Part shown: positions 1 through 9,896 of the stretch, piece after piece
Numbering within the stretch: position 1 is the first letter of the stretch
Layout of the letters: every line of letters begins with the position of its first letter
Assembly (NCBI RefSeq): GCF_905163445.1
Contig: NC_053196.1
Span: 16,951,501 to 17,015,500 of the forward strand
DNA length: 64,000 nt
Source of the DNA: Pararge aegeria
Lineage: Eukaryota > Arthropoda > Insecta > Lepidoptera > Nymphalidae
Reading direction: 5' to 3'
Translations under genes and position numbers: made by a program
Notes under the pieces: generated by a model
What the model saw: the letters and a program-made list of their open reading frames with translations, nothing else
Databases searched by the model: none
What the model was told of the DNA's origin: nothing

Positions 1-199
1 TGAGCCTACAGTACCTACCTACCTACATAATAGTTATTATCCAATTTTATAAAAACAAAAGAAATCTTATATAAGTACATAAGAAATCTTTGTTATATAG
101 TTATATATTTATATATATTATGTATGTTTTATATTTATATATAACGTATATTTATTTAAATTATGTATTTGTATCTTTATATTTTGGTATTTATGTATT

Positions 200-381
200 A
201 ACACTCTTGGCACTATCCCGTTCTCTTTCAGTAAGTCCTATCTGCAAAGGTTGCCTGCCTAAGAAATTGCTTGCAGCAATAAGGCCGCCTTTGCATGTCT
301 ACATTATGCACTGTATACTCCTTACTGTTTCTTTTCCTGTATGTTATACGTGCAATAAAGTGTTTCTTCTTCTTCTTCTTA
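200..381 (+). mobile_element. 3' end of a truncated non-LTR retrotransposon (LINE)
   Basis: Only the 3' untranslated end is left. It contains the window's recurring LINE 3' motif (249-292): GGTTGCC, a short stem ATTGCT/AGCAAT, then AAGGCCGCCTTT. A polyadenylation-like AATAAAG follows at 353-359, and the end is a short (TTC)n run. The same motif closes the long LINE at 5.6 kb, so the assignment is firm at the level of a LINE tail. No coding sequence remains and the family cannot be named from this piece. Confidence 0.8.
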
Positions 382-394
382 AAAGCGGGTTATA

Positions 395-985
395 TGTAAG
401 TACCCTATTTAATTTTTTATAGATTATATATGATATAAGCTATAAAAAATTTACTTAATTACAGGTCTAAAAAACTAAATGAAATATTAAGTGTTTAAAT
501 ATAATATGTGACTGTAAAATTGTAAATTTCTGTCATTATTTATACCTTTTACCACCTACCTACCTTTATATCATATATAATATATATAACAAAGCATGAC
601 ACAGTACAGTACTTGTTCGTCTGATTTTAGTGTTTAAATAATAATTACGTGCGTGCCAACCCTTGCCAACCAATTCGTTCGCTAGCTGATCTATTGAGGC
701 GTTGAATATTTGAAAGTCCAGCCTAACGTGCGCTGCCGAGCAGCAGCGGCATATAGCGGCATATGGCGGCGTATAGCGGCAGTGCTGACAACAGCCGCAC
801 AAACAATAGGTATACTCACGGAAGAGTTCACTAGCTGCCCAAAATTACAAAAGTGTATGCACGCTCTTACAGATGATACAAAATTTTAAAAATAAAAATA
901 AACTAGTACCCTCTGGCGGGATTTACACCTGATGACAGCTACACGACATCACAGTCTGATGCAACGTACCTATCGATTTGTAGGT
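395..985. other. AT-rich stretch without a recognised gene
   Basis: Mostly simple AT-rich sequence. The exception is a GC-rich spot at 725-795 with a short tandem repeat. I see no repeat family or coding frame that I would defend. Confidence 0.5.
746..780 (+). repeat. short tandem repeat, unit about GCGGCATAT
   Basis: About four imperfect 9-bp units (GCGGCATAT, GCGGCATAT, GCGGCGTAT, GCGGC) stand out as GC-rich against an AT-rich surround. Confidence 0.75.
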
Positions 986-990
986 ATCTG

Positions 991-1540
991 AAGCGGTGAT
1001 AGCCAAGTAGGTAAAACTTCGACATCACTCTCGAGGGGCCGAGTTAGAATCCTAACACGCACCTCTATCTTTTCTAATGTGCGTTGTAAGGAATTAAAAA
1101 ATATTTTGCTTCAACGTTGGAGGAAAACATTGCAAGGAAACCTGCATGCCTAAGTTGCTCTATAATATTCTCATGACGGCCGACTGGCGCGGGAAGCAGC
1201 GACCCTGCTTTCCGAGTCTATAGCCGTAAGTTCCCACAACTGGAATATGTTTGTGATGATGGATGATTTTCAATATTTGAGTGCTATTCTGTATATTATA
1301 GGTATTTATGTATATTATTCATAAAAATATATATCAGTCAGCTTAGTATCCATAACACAAGCTTATATTACTTTGGGGCTAGATGGCGATGTTTGTATTG
1401 TCGTAGTATATTTATTAGTGTTTAGTCCACCAATCCGCACTGGGCCAGCGTGGTGGGCTGCGGCCTCAATCCTTTCTCATTGTGGGAGGAGTCCCGTGCT
1501 CTGCAGTGGGCCAGTAATGGGTTGATATGATGATGATGAC
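991..1540 (+). mobile_element. SINE family A copy, interrupted by a SINE family B copy
   Basis: The left part (991-1175) has the tRNA-like head (GCGGTGATAGCCAAGTAGG, then GAGTTAGAATCCTA), the 'cacgcacctct' segment and the 'aggaaacctgcatgcc' segment. The right part (about 1421-1540) resumes with 'gtccaccaatccgcactggg' and runs to a (ATG)n-type tail. Other copies, such as the one at 9.9 kb, have the two parts contiguous, so this copy was split by the family B insertion between them. Confidence 0.85.
1178..1415 (+). mobile_element. SINE family B copy, nested in SINE A
   Basis: tRNA-derived head (GGCCGACTGGCGCGGGAAGC, then 'ccctgctttccgagtc'), a body with 'tatattataggtatttatg', and the family's 3' segment 'tttggggctagatggcgatg' followed by 'gtagtatatttatta'. 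Box B has decayed compared with the copy at 8.38 kb. It lies inside the family A element. Confidence 0.88.
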
Positions 1541-1602
1541 GAAGGTAGGTAGGAAGAGTTGAGTGGTACGCTTCTGGAGTAATGGCGCTCATATTCTCTA
1601 AA

Positions 1603-1832
1603 CCTCCGTGGCGCAGTGGGAAGCGCTGTAGTCTTATAAGTGAGCTGTCTGGGGTTCAATCCCCAGCAGGAACAGTTTAGGAGTATGTTATGGTGTGGTC
1701 TGGATGTTTACCGCAAAGACGTGCCATCAAGTGATTTGGCGTCCCGGCATGATGCCGCAGAAATGCCGGTTTACATAACACACGACATAACTGCCACACC
1801 TCTTAACAGGTAAGAACCTTCCTATATATATA
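1603..1832 (+). mobile_element. SINE family D copy (tRNA-headed), 3'-truncated
   Basis: The head reads like a tRNA with pol III boxes: 'gtggcgcagtgggaagcgct' (box A) and GGTTCAATCC at about 1652 (box B). The body carries the family's 'caaagacgtgccatcaag' segment and 'cataactgccacacctctta'. The usual hairpin tail seen at 28.75, 43.9 and 54.2 kb is missing. The last bases, ACAG followed by GTAAGA, happen to form a good splice donor. Confidence 0.8.
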
Positions 1833-1857
1833 TGGGAAACGGCATCGCGTCACGACT

Positions 1858-2004
1858 ATGACCGAGCTGAACGCTATCCCGTCTTCCATTCAGGATGTGC
1901 CTGTGCCTGCCGTTGCGCCTGCCGTTGCGCCTGCTACTTCGTTTGAAGCCCCCAAGGACACCAGAGCCGCCAACACAAGAATGAAGCGTATCATTAAAAA
2001 ATGA
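1858..2004 (+). CDS. unrecognised small ORF (48 codons), Pro/Ala-rich
   Basis: ATG at 1858, stop TGA at 2002-2004. The translation is low complexity in the middle (PVPAVAPAVAPAT) and ends basic (MKRIIKK). GC content is much higher than in the flanks, and a TATA-like run (ctatatatata) lies about 30 bp upstream. It is not a family I recognise. It could be the 5' remnant of the retrotransposon whose ORF starts at 2633 (a first ORF or leader), a fragment of another mobile element, or chance. Nothing proves that it is expressed. Confidence 0.25.
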   Translation: MTELNAIPSSIQDVPVPAVAPAVAPATSFEAPKDTRAANTRMKRIIKK

Positions 2005-2632
2005 ATACAACTAGTTTCTTTTAAAATTACAGTTCTTGGCACTGTTCTGTTTGGCTCGCTTTGTATTTGTTCTGTTATGAAATAATTAGTATAATCTTTT
2101 TTGGTAGTAGCTTCTAATCAATTTATTATGTTCTTTGTTGTAGTTTACTTTATACTTTCATTTAATTATTTAGGTTTTGTTATTGTGGGTAAGAGCACTC
2201 TCAATGTCTGATAATGACATCTGACAAGCGGTGACAGATGACTTTGACTGACGTGTATTTGGTAGTTCGTTTAGAAACATTGAAGCATAGACTTTATTAG
2301 GAAAGCCATAAATCAAAAGAAGAAGAAGAGAAGACTATATTAGGCCTGCAACACACTGTTATGTTTTATTTTTATTTTGTTATACGCAGTTTTGTTAATT
2401 GTTTTTTTTTGTTTAACTTCAATATTTTCTGTGCAAATGTTTTAATTGTCTAGTATTCTTATATTTTCAAGATGCAGCTGGCGGATTAGGAAAATCTATA
2501 TATTAATACCATAGTTAGTATTTTTTTTTTTTTTCTTTTACTCTTTAAGTTTATATATATATTGCTTTATATTTGTTATTTTTATTGTTTTTTTTTATAT
2601 TTATTATTTGATATATTATTTTATTCTATACA
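2005..2632. other. T-rich leader region before the LINE ORF
   Basis: T-rich sequence without a long frame. The last 300 bases are very T-rich and run directly into the LINE start codon, so part of this is probably the 5' untranslated region of the element at 2633. The true 5' end of the element cannot be fixed without aligning other copies. Confidence 0.4.
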
Positions 2633-5400
2633 ATGTCGTTGAACAGTATGGACAGTGATGTTTTTCTGTCTATGTCGTCTAGTGATGATAGTTTCCACAG
2701 TACATCTTTCCTTCCACTTGATAAAACTCTTGATTCTTGCTTCTCAGATTGTTTGAAGAACCTTAATGTCATTCATATTAATGCACAAAGTATCCCAGCT
2801 CATTATCCTGATATGCTTGCATCTTTTGATTCCCGTAACATACATGCTATACTAGTGTCTGAGTCTTGGCTTAAAACTTGTTTACCTTCTACCTCTTATT
2901 CGCTGCCAGGTTTTAGGCTTATTCGCAATGACCGTGTTGGTAAGGGGGGTGGTGGAGTAGCGATCTACTTGCGTTCTTATATTCCTTTTACTGTTATTAG
3001 TATGTCTTCACAACCCCCCTTACCTGATGCTGCTGAGCACCTACTTGTTGAAGTTCTTATTTCCCATACCAAAATTCTTCTTGGAGTGTTCTATTGTCCA
3101 CCATACGTTTCTGACTACTTTCGTTCATTTGAATCCTTATTAGAGAAAGAAGTTCCTCTTTATAGCCACTCCATTATTTTTGGAGATTTTAATACTTGTT
3201 TACTCAAAAATGATTATCGCAGCAAGAAATTTTTGACTACAGTGGAATCCTGTAATTTGTGTGTCCTGCCCCTTGCTGCTACGCATTATTCTCCTGGTTG
3301 TACTCCTTCTCTTCTTGACCTTATTATGGTATCTTCTCCGGATTTCGTCTTTAAGCATGGCCAGTATCCTGCCGATGCATTTTCTTATCATGATTTGATT
3401 TATCTTTCATATAAAATACGTCCACTTAAAGCAAAATCGAGGGTACTTCTGCGGCGTAACTTTGGAGGAATTGACAGCCGTCGCTTGTGTGATGATGCTA
3501 GTCATCTGGACTGGGCGGCTATCGCAGCTGTTGACTCAGTTGACCGCAAAATTGAGATATTTAATTCCCTGATAACGCAACTCTACGATACGCATGCTCC
3601 GTTAAGACCAATCAAGCTGAAACATCTACCGGCGCCTTGGTTATCAGAAGAGATAAAAATTTTAATGGACAAAAAGATCGCGGCGAAATATAAATACAAA
3701 ACAAATAATACTGACGCTAACCGGGAAAAATATCATAAAGCACGGAATCGCTGTAATACATTGTGTAGGGATGCTCAACGACGCCATATTCATAAGTCTG
3801 TTGAAAGTGGTGACACTGCTAAAACCTGGAAGTTTCTTGAGTCTCTTGGAGTTGGTAAATCATCTCATAGATCTTCTATTAACGTTGATATCGAACTCCT
3901 AAATAAACATTTTTCTACTTCTGATACAATTAATAGTTCCGATAAAGAACGTACTCTTAGTATTCTATCTTCCCACTCAACTCCTAACTTTTTACCATTT
4001 ACCTTCGAGTCTTTTACTGAATGTGATGTTAAGAAGAGCATAATATCCATTGCATCGAATGCTGTTGGTGTAGATAGCATTACCCGTAATATGATCATTC
4101 CAATTCTTGACGTTGTTTCCCCTATTCTAACCCATATCTTAAACTCTTCCATTCTCTGTAGCAAATTCCCTGAAGAATGGAAGTTTGCTCAGATTATTCC
4201 TCTACCTAAAAAAAACAACCCTTCATCGTTTTCTGATTTTCGCCCCATTTCTATATTACCATTTCTCTCAAAAGTTCTTGAAAAACTCGTATCTCAACAA
4301 CTTAGTCTCTTTCTTAATAAGAATAACCTTCTCAGTTCTTTGCAATCTGGCTTTCGTCCTGGTCATAGTACGGCTACTGCTCTTGCTAAAGTAACTGATG
4401 ATATTCGATGGGCGATGGATAACAAGCAACTAACAATTCTTATTCTGCTTGACTTTAATACAGTTGACTTTGACATCTTGCTTAGTCTTTTACGCTCTAT
4501 TAACATATCTCCATCAGTAATAGACTGGTTTCGGACCTCAATGGCCGTCGACAGCGCATTCAGATTGACGAGTCCTTTTCGTCTTGGTGTGATGTTGCGG
4601 CTGGGGTACCTCAGGGTGGCGTGTTATCTCCTTTACTTTTTTCTATTTTTATTAACTCTATTACTCAAAACATCTCTTCTCTCTATCACATGTATGCAGA
4701 TGATATCCAAATATATCGCTCTTCTACTGATTGGCTGAGCATTCCTTCTGTTATTTATAATGGCATCGCTATTCCTTTTTGTGACTCTGTGAAAGATCTT
4801 GGTGTATACCTCGACCGGGAATTGTCATGGACAGTGCATGTCAAAGAGCTGAGTCAGAAAGTGTTTGTGGCGATGAGCTCGTTGCGAAGGCTGCAATCAT
4901 TTCTTCCAATTCCGACCAAAGTTATGCTAGCACATTCTCTTTTTCTATCTATTCTCGATTATGCGGATGCAAGCTTTCTTAATCTGACCGAGGATCAGCT
5001 TAATAAACTTGAGCGTCTTCAAAATCTTGCTATTCGGTTCATATTTGGCCTTCGCAAATATGACCATGTTTCCGAATTTCGACAAAAACTCAAGTGGCTT
5101 CCTATTCGTCGTCGCCGGGATATGCATGTACTTTCTCTTCTGTACTGTGTGTTATTTCATCTAAATACTCCCTCGTATTTAAAAGAGAAGTTCACTTTTC
5201 TTGGTGAGCAATCTGGTGTAAGATCGTGCCGTGCGCTGACGCTGTGTATGCCTTATCATAGGACAAAATTTTATAAGCGTTCGTTTAGCGTACGAGCTGT
5301 GGAATTGTGGAATGCGCTTCCATTGAGCATACGACGATCCAAATCACTGGCGATATTTAAAAGAGCAGTTAAGGCCCATTATATTGTTAACGACTTTTAA
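2633..5400 (+). pseudogene. endonuclease / reverse transcriptase polyprotein of the LINE, frameshifted
   Basis: The first frame runs from the ATG at 2633 to 4738. Endonuclease residues are visible: N50/Q52 in 'VIHINAQS', E77 in 'VSESWL', D185 and N187 in 'FGDFNTCL', and S251/H253/D254 in 'SYHDLIY'. The reverse transcriptase shows FRPIS (about 536-540), GFRPGHST (573-580) and a motif A that is shortened to 'LLDFNTVDFD', so the usual residues between LDF and the following Asn/Asp are lost. Near 4540 the frame shifts; the frame from about 4543 through 4621-5400 carries GVPQGG, YADD and the C-terminus ending at 5400. After YADDIQIY the protein jumps almost directly to the connection region, which implies an in-frame loss of tens of residues. 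Known role of the family: it nicks the target and copies its own RNA into the genome. This copy is a relic. Confidence 0.93.
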
Positions 5401-5601
5401 TAGTATGTATTTTAATTATGTAAGTGTTGTTATTATATATATTAGTTTATTTTTATATTTATTTATTTATTATATTATTTACTTTTTATCTATTTGTGCA
5501 CACTAGTTTATGTATTGGCATGTAGTTATTTGTATGTATGTATTTTAATATTTGTACCACCAGCAGTCTATTCTCCTCTTCTTTTTTTTTCCTAATTCTA
5601 A

Positions 5602-5644
5602 GGTTGCCTGGCAGAGATCGCTATGAAGCGATAAGGCCGCCTTT
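5602..5644 (+). other. 3' hairpin motif of the LINE
   Basis: Outer pairing GCCT/AGGC and inner stem ATCGCT/AGCGAT around a short loop, followed by the conserved AAGGCCGCCTTT. The same structure occurs at 249, 39.73 (minus), 60.65 and 63.47 kb. By analogy with stringent-type LINEs, whose reverse transcriptase recognises a 3' stem-loop, it may be the template recognition site. That role is inferred. Confidence 0.75.
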
Positions 5645-5664
5645 AGTATTACTACTTCTTTCGA

Positions 5665-6125
5665 TGTTTCTGTTTTTGCCTATATGCGGTCGCGTTTAAA
5701 TTTCTGCCATTTTTTAAAGAGTTCCGTGGCCCGTTCGAAGCTCTTCATCAGATCTATATGAAATTCAAATGAGACCATTTCGTAAGAAATTCCTTTCGAA
5801 CCACAAAAGAAAGTCTGTTACAAATACAAGTGCTTTATAAAATTTCCTTTCGTACACAACAAAATTACTAAGTACTTTCTGTAATTGCTTACTAGCCATT
5901 TGCGTAGGTGTCAAGCTTTCTCTCTAGCACTAACTGTAACTTAAAACATTCACTAAGTGCTAAACTAAAGCTAAACTAACCGCGGCTGGAAACTGTTTGT
6001 GGTTCAAACGGCGCCGTTTAGATATAATGACATGGCGAAGAGTTTTTTATAGTCGAATATCTCGGTGTATTATAACGGAAATAATTTTGTCAGAATTTAA
6101 CTGGGCATTTGGTTTTATATACGCG
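5665..6125. other. no gene seen; weak repeat similarity
   Basis: AT-rich. A segment near 5745-5765 (ctcttcatcagatctatatg) resembles the interior of the Helitron-like element at 6.7 kb (attcatcagatctacac). Nothing else is recognised. Confidence 0.4.
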
Positions 6126-6127
6126 CC

Positions 6128-6332
6128 ATTATTATCATCATCACCAGCCTATTGCAGTCCACTGCTGGACTAAATGCCTCTCCCAACTGGAGGATTTGCC
6201 CACATTCCCCACGCTGGGCAGGCGAGTTGGTGATCGCAGTAGATGGTAGTAGTAGTACAGAGCACGCTGCTGCCCGCTCTCCGATATATTCCCTTAGCCG
6301 CCTCGTACGACACCCGCGGGAAAAAGAGGATT
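6128..6332 (+). mobile_element. interspersed repeat family C copy
   Basis: Contains 'cagtccactgctggactaaa', 'cacgctgggcaggcgagttg', a (GTA)n-like 'gatggtagtagtagtacag' and 'cgcctcgtacgacacccgcg'. Similar copies are at 14.4, 20.0, 34.7 and 62.6 kb. Its class is unknown to me. It abuts a family B SINE directly. Confidence 0.8.
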
Positions 6333-6553
6333 TGCGCAGTGGGTAACGACTCTGCTTTCTAGTCCTACTGGAAAAATTTTGTGTGATGAATGCTGTTCAG
6401 TCTGGGTGTTCATCTGTATATTATAAGGACTTATGTATATTACTCAAAAAAATATTCATTCATCATTTCATGTTACACATTCATCTTAGTACCTTTAACA
6501 CACGCTACGCTTACTTTGGGGCTGCATGGCGTTGTGTGTTTATTTATTTATAA
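6333..6553 (+). mobile_element. SINE family B copy, 5'-shortened
   Basis: Starts with 'gcgcagtgggtaacgactct', has lost box B, then shows the 'tgtatattataaggacttat' body and the 'cttactttggggctgcatgg' end followed by a tattta-type tail. It follows the family C copy with no gap. Confidence 0.82.
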
Positions 6554-6554
6554 A

Positions 6555-6985
6555 CTACCAGCTATTGCCCGCCACTACGTCTGCGTTTGATTTTGTTTTT
6601 TGATGTGGCATTAAATTTAGTTGTCGTTCTAAAAAAAATTAAAGTATTCAGTATCGCTAAGCCTTAAATGAGGGGTTTGCTGCAGTCCGCTGAGGAGTTC
6701 TGTCCTCTATCTCCAACTACATTCATCAGATCTACACAAAGTTTGGGCAAAATTAAACACATATTATAACCTCTATAGTACAAAAATAATTATTTAGATC
6801 GGTTAAAATTTATCGATAAAATCGTCAAATACTTTCATACCCTCTCCCAAAGGAACCGAGCTTAATGTCGGGATAAAAAGTATCCTATATTACTTCTAAC
6901 AATTCCAAGAATATGTTTACAAAGTTTCATGAGGATCGGTTAAGTAGTTTTTGCGTGAAAGCGTAACAAACAAACTTACATTGAC
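6555..6985 (-). mobile_element. Helitron-like non-autonomous element
   Basis: Minus-strand relative of the element at 25.54-25.91 kb. Shared pieces are 'agctattgcccgccactacg' (3' end), 'aattatttagatcggtt', 'atgtcgggataaaaagtatc' and 'tttcatgaggatcggttaag' (5' part). It is longer than the 25.5 kb copy by an internal segment around 6680-6760. No protein is encoded. Confidence 0.7.
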
Positions 6986-6989
6986 ATGC

Positions 6990-7155
6990 AAGGAACACGT
7001 GTTGCAACGTCCTCATAAGCCTCATGCGCCTATAATAACACCGGCGTCCACGCTCTTCCTACCGGAACACAGCATTGCAACAATGCTGCTTAGCGGCAGA
7101 AATAAGCATGGTGGAAGTATTTACCTGGCCGAGACCTATTACAAAAAGCTTTACT
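6990..7155 (+). mobile_element. repeat family E copy (3' part)
   Basis: Shares 'cataagcctcatgcgcctat', 'ccggaacacagcattgcaac' and 'aatgctgcttagcggcagaa' with the copies at 32.6, 48.0 and 59.9 kb. Confidence 0.72.
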
Positions 7156-7159
7156 GTTA

Positions 7160-7640
7160 CTGCTATTGTGTGATAAAAAATTAACTAAAGAATGAAATAA
7201 AAAGTCGAAATGTTAGATCTACGATGTGCAAAAGTCCACCACTGTGTATTTTTCATGTTTGCTTAGTTTAAACTTTTGTTTCCGCCATGAAGACCCCTGG
7301 CGCTCTGTTTAAATTCCACTCGAGCGAGAGTCGTACGAAACGTGGATTTTTTGTGGGTCAAGTGTATGCTACACAGTATTATGCAGTATTGTGTGCCCAA
7401 AACTTGAACTACTCAGTTTAAAAAAGTTAATGCTCGCAATATTCTTCAAGTACCCGAATGTGGAGCTATAATAACAAAGATGGGAAAAATACATATGGAT
7501 AGCTTTATTAACATTTGCTAAGCCTGAAATCATCATCATTAAAATATTAAACCACTAGTTTTTGGCCGCATTATTCATCCAAGTTCTTACGATTATATAT
7601 AAATCACGTTGGAACCATATTCTGTTCTTATGATATAAAA
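7160..7640. other. no recognised gene or repeat
   Basis: Apparently unique sequence. A 44-codon frame with a good translation-start context (TCCGCCATGA) runs from 7287 to 7421 and does not resemble any family I know. I treat it as chance. Confidence 0.4.
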
Positions 7641-7644
7641 AATA

Positions 7645-7893
7645 TATATTTACTACGATAATACGCACATCGTCATCCAACCCCAAAGTAAGCGTTGCTT
7701 GAGCTATGGTTACTCAAATAACTGATGAATATTTTTATGAATAATATACCTAGTTAAATATTTATAATTTATAAATAAACCCCCCGTCATTGAGAAACAT
7801 TCATTTTCACCACATAAACATTTTCCCAGTTTTGGGAATCGAACTCACGGACTCAGAAAGCAGGGTTGCTGCCCACTGCGCCAATCGGTGTCA
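7645..7893 (-). mobile_element. SINE family B copy
   Basis: Minus strand: 'ccaatcggtg' / 'ggcgcagtgggc' head near 7880, 'cccagttttgggaatcgaac' (box B region), and the 'ccccaaagtaagcgttgctt' end near 7680. Full length but diverged. Confidence 0.85.
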
Positions 7894-8099
7894 AAAAGTA
7901 GTCAACGTTACTCTCATTTTTCAACTAACTCTAAGCCAAAAATCAAGTTCGGGCGTGAAGGAAGGAAAGACAAGTCAACTCACTTTCACATTTATAACAT
8001 TATCTGTATATTATAAGTATTTATGTGTATTATATCAATCTGTTAATGTGACGTCATCAAGTGATAATGTTGATGATGATCTAGTATGCATTTAAAAGT

Positions 8100-8240
8100 G
8101 AATATTCATTCGAGTCTGCGTTGCATTGGAGTATTGGTGCGGTGTGCACACCCGGCGTACAGTGGCCGCACACCCCGGCGCGCTCGGCCAACCGCAGACC
8201 TTTGGCTATGGATTATATTGTAGTGGTCAGTGACCAAATT
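8100..8240. other. GC-rich unique block
   Basis: A GC-rich stretch with self-complementary pieces (ggtgcggtgtgcac and gtggccgcacacc) in an AT-rich surround. It could be regulatory sequence or a piece of 5' untranslated region. No coding frame is evident. Confidence 0.25.
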
Positions 8241-8378
8241 AATAATAATATAATAAACTAGCATTTTCCTCTACACTTGAAATAAAACTGTAACTGTAAA
8301 TTCTGTACATAATTCGACCCGACCCGAGAATATTTGAAAAGTAACTCTTACGAAGGTAACTCGATAATCGAACATTTG

Positions 8379-8641
8379 ACGGCTGATTGGCGCAGTTTGC
8401 AGCGACCCTGCTTTCTGAGTCCAAGGCCGTGGGTTCGATTCCCACAACTGGAAAATGTTTGTGTGATGAGCATGAGTGTTTTTTAGTGTTTAGGGGTTTG
8501 TATGTATATTCTAAGTATTTATGTATATTATTCATGTAAATATACATCAGTCATCTTAGTACCCATCACACAAGCTACGCTTTCTTTGGGGCTAGATGGC
8601 GATGTGTGTATTGAGGTAGTATATTTATTTATTTATTTTAT
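8379..8641 (+). mobile_element. SINE family B copy, best preserved
   Basis: The clearest member of the family. Box A-like TGGCGCAGTTTGC is at 8388-8400 and box B GGTTCGATTCC at 8432-8442, so the head derives from a tRNA gene. A body rich in 'tattctaagtatttatgtat' follows, then 'tttggggctagatggcgatg' and a (TATT)n tail. It does not fold as a complete tRNA, so it is not a tRNA gene. Confidence 0.92.
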
Positions 8642-8930
8642 AATCGATACTGAAGCCAAAAGTAATTTTTTTATCAGTAGAGCATCCTCAGGAGATGTTG
8701 ACTTTACGAAGAATAATTGTTAATATTCTTTAGCGGTAAAAATATGTAACTGTTCAACACATTATGGTGGACGAAACAGAGGGCAAACGACGTGTTCGAA
8801 GAAGAAAGGAATCCTGTTACGCAACCTCGGTGAATTGACCAGCATCGCTAGATTTCACTTTTCATTGAGATGACGGCCAATAGTACATTGAAGACACAAA
8901 AGAAAAATAAGATGATAAAGTTTTTTTTTT

Positions 8931-9355
8931 TATTTATTTGTTTATGCCTATAGACGAGCGCTTGACAGCAATCACCCCTAAGGTGGACCTTAGGCAGCAT
9001 CATCGCTTTCACACGCGTGCTTGCCTAGAAGATGCCTATTCACTCTTGATTTGAAGGTACTTATATTGTAGGTACTGGGGAAATTGGAAGCTGGAAGGGC
9101 ATTACTTTGCCGTGCGAATCAGAAACGAAGATGCAAATTGCTTCGTACGCGGCCGTGGTATATCAACCACGTAGGGATGACACGACGACAGATCCTTACG
9201 GTGCCTCGTGATTCAATGGTAATAAGGTGAGGGGGGAACTGGATCGAACAGTTCTTGAGCACACTCTCCGAAATATATCTTATAGAATACCGAAAGGCAG
9301 GCTAACAAGCAAAGATGCTCCAAACTCTGAAGTTTTTTTATCATAGTCTGGAAAT
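8931..9355 (-). mobile_element. C-terminal end and 3' tail of a non-LTR retrotransposon (Jockey-like)
   Basis: Read on the minus strand, three frames give pieces of a reverse-transcriptase C-terminus: 'ACLSVFYKIYFGECAQEL' (about 9310-9255), 'TKQFASSFLIRTAK'-like residues, and 'KSRVNRHLLGKHACESDD' ending in a stop before the tail. Frameshifts separate them. The tail has 'ggtgattgctgtcaagcgct' and ends in an A-rich run (the T-rich 8921-8940 on the plus strand). The element is 5'-truncated, as is usual for LINE insertions. Confidence 0.9.
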
Positions 9356-9379
9356 TTAAAAGAGTATTGCGGATATTGT

Positions 9380-9895
9380 AATGAACACTCGAATAAAAAC
9401 TCGGAGACCGATTTCAATGCTCACAGTTCAATGCCACTTGTAACGCAATGTACCTACACCCGATAGAATTTCAGATCTATAAAATTAGAAGCAGCGTCGG
9501 CGTGCACCGGGTCTGCCGCTGAGCGTTTTATGCAAACCGCACCATGAAATGAATTAACTCTTCATAAATGTTTTATGTATTTTATATGAGCACGGATTTC
9601 ACTACTGCGGTTTTGTATTTGAAATTTTGATAGTTAAACTATAGGTAATTCAATTAATGCACGACTAGTGATAATTTGGTTAGTCGAAAGTATTATCTTT
9701 TCGTATATATTTTTATATCACTCTCTTTAGAACATACTATAAACTACAATTTAGAACATACACAAAACACAATCGCGCATGTCTCACTTTACATCTGTCG
9801 AATGTTGCTAGCTGAGAAACCTTCCCTCAATTTCCCATTTTGGTGTAAACGTTAAGAACATTAGAGGTAGGAAAATTACTGTAAACTGCTAAATG
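9380..9895. other. no gene or repeat recognised
   Basis: Mixed-composition unique sequence; nothing supported. Confidence 0.4.
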
Positions 9896-9896
9896 C

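Larger units (their letters stand above)
2633..5660 (+). mobile_element. non-LTR retrotransposon (CR1/Jockey-like group), defective copy
   Basis: The longest mobile element in the window. It encodes an N-terminal AP-type endonuclease followed by a reverse transcriptase and a C-terminal segment. It has a 3' untranslated region of about 250 bases and ends near the hairpin motif at 5602-5644. No ORF1 with zinc knuckles is seen. It has no long terminal repeats. The 3' tail after the hairpin is unclear, so the end is approximate. The precise clade cannot be settled by eye: CR1-like and Jockey-like groups both fit. The frameshift and internal deletions make this copy inactive as it stands. Confidence 0.93.

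Noticed and set aside
90..422. 110-codon open frame near the left edge
   Set aside because: AT-rich, Tyr/Ile/Leu-biased at the start and overlaps the LINE 3' end with its hairpin; chance frame.
1603..1680. Possible tRNA gene (gtggcgcagtgggaagcgct ... ggttcaatcc)
   Set aside because: No matching acceptor arm, and it continues into the repeated family D body.
7287..7421. 44-codon ORF with good start context
   Set aside because: Single feature without promoter, splice or family support.
8379..8450. Possible tRNA gene (box A and box B present)
   Set aside because: Boxes are present but the cloverleaf arms do not close and the sequence continues into the SINE B body; it is a SINE head.
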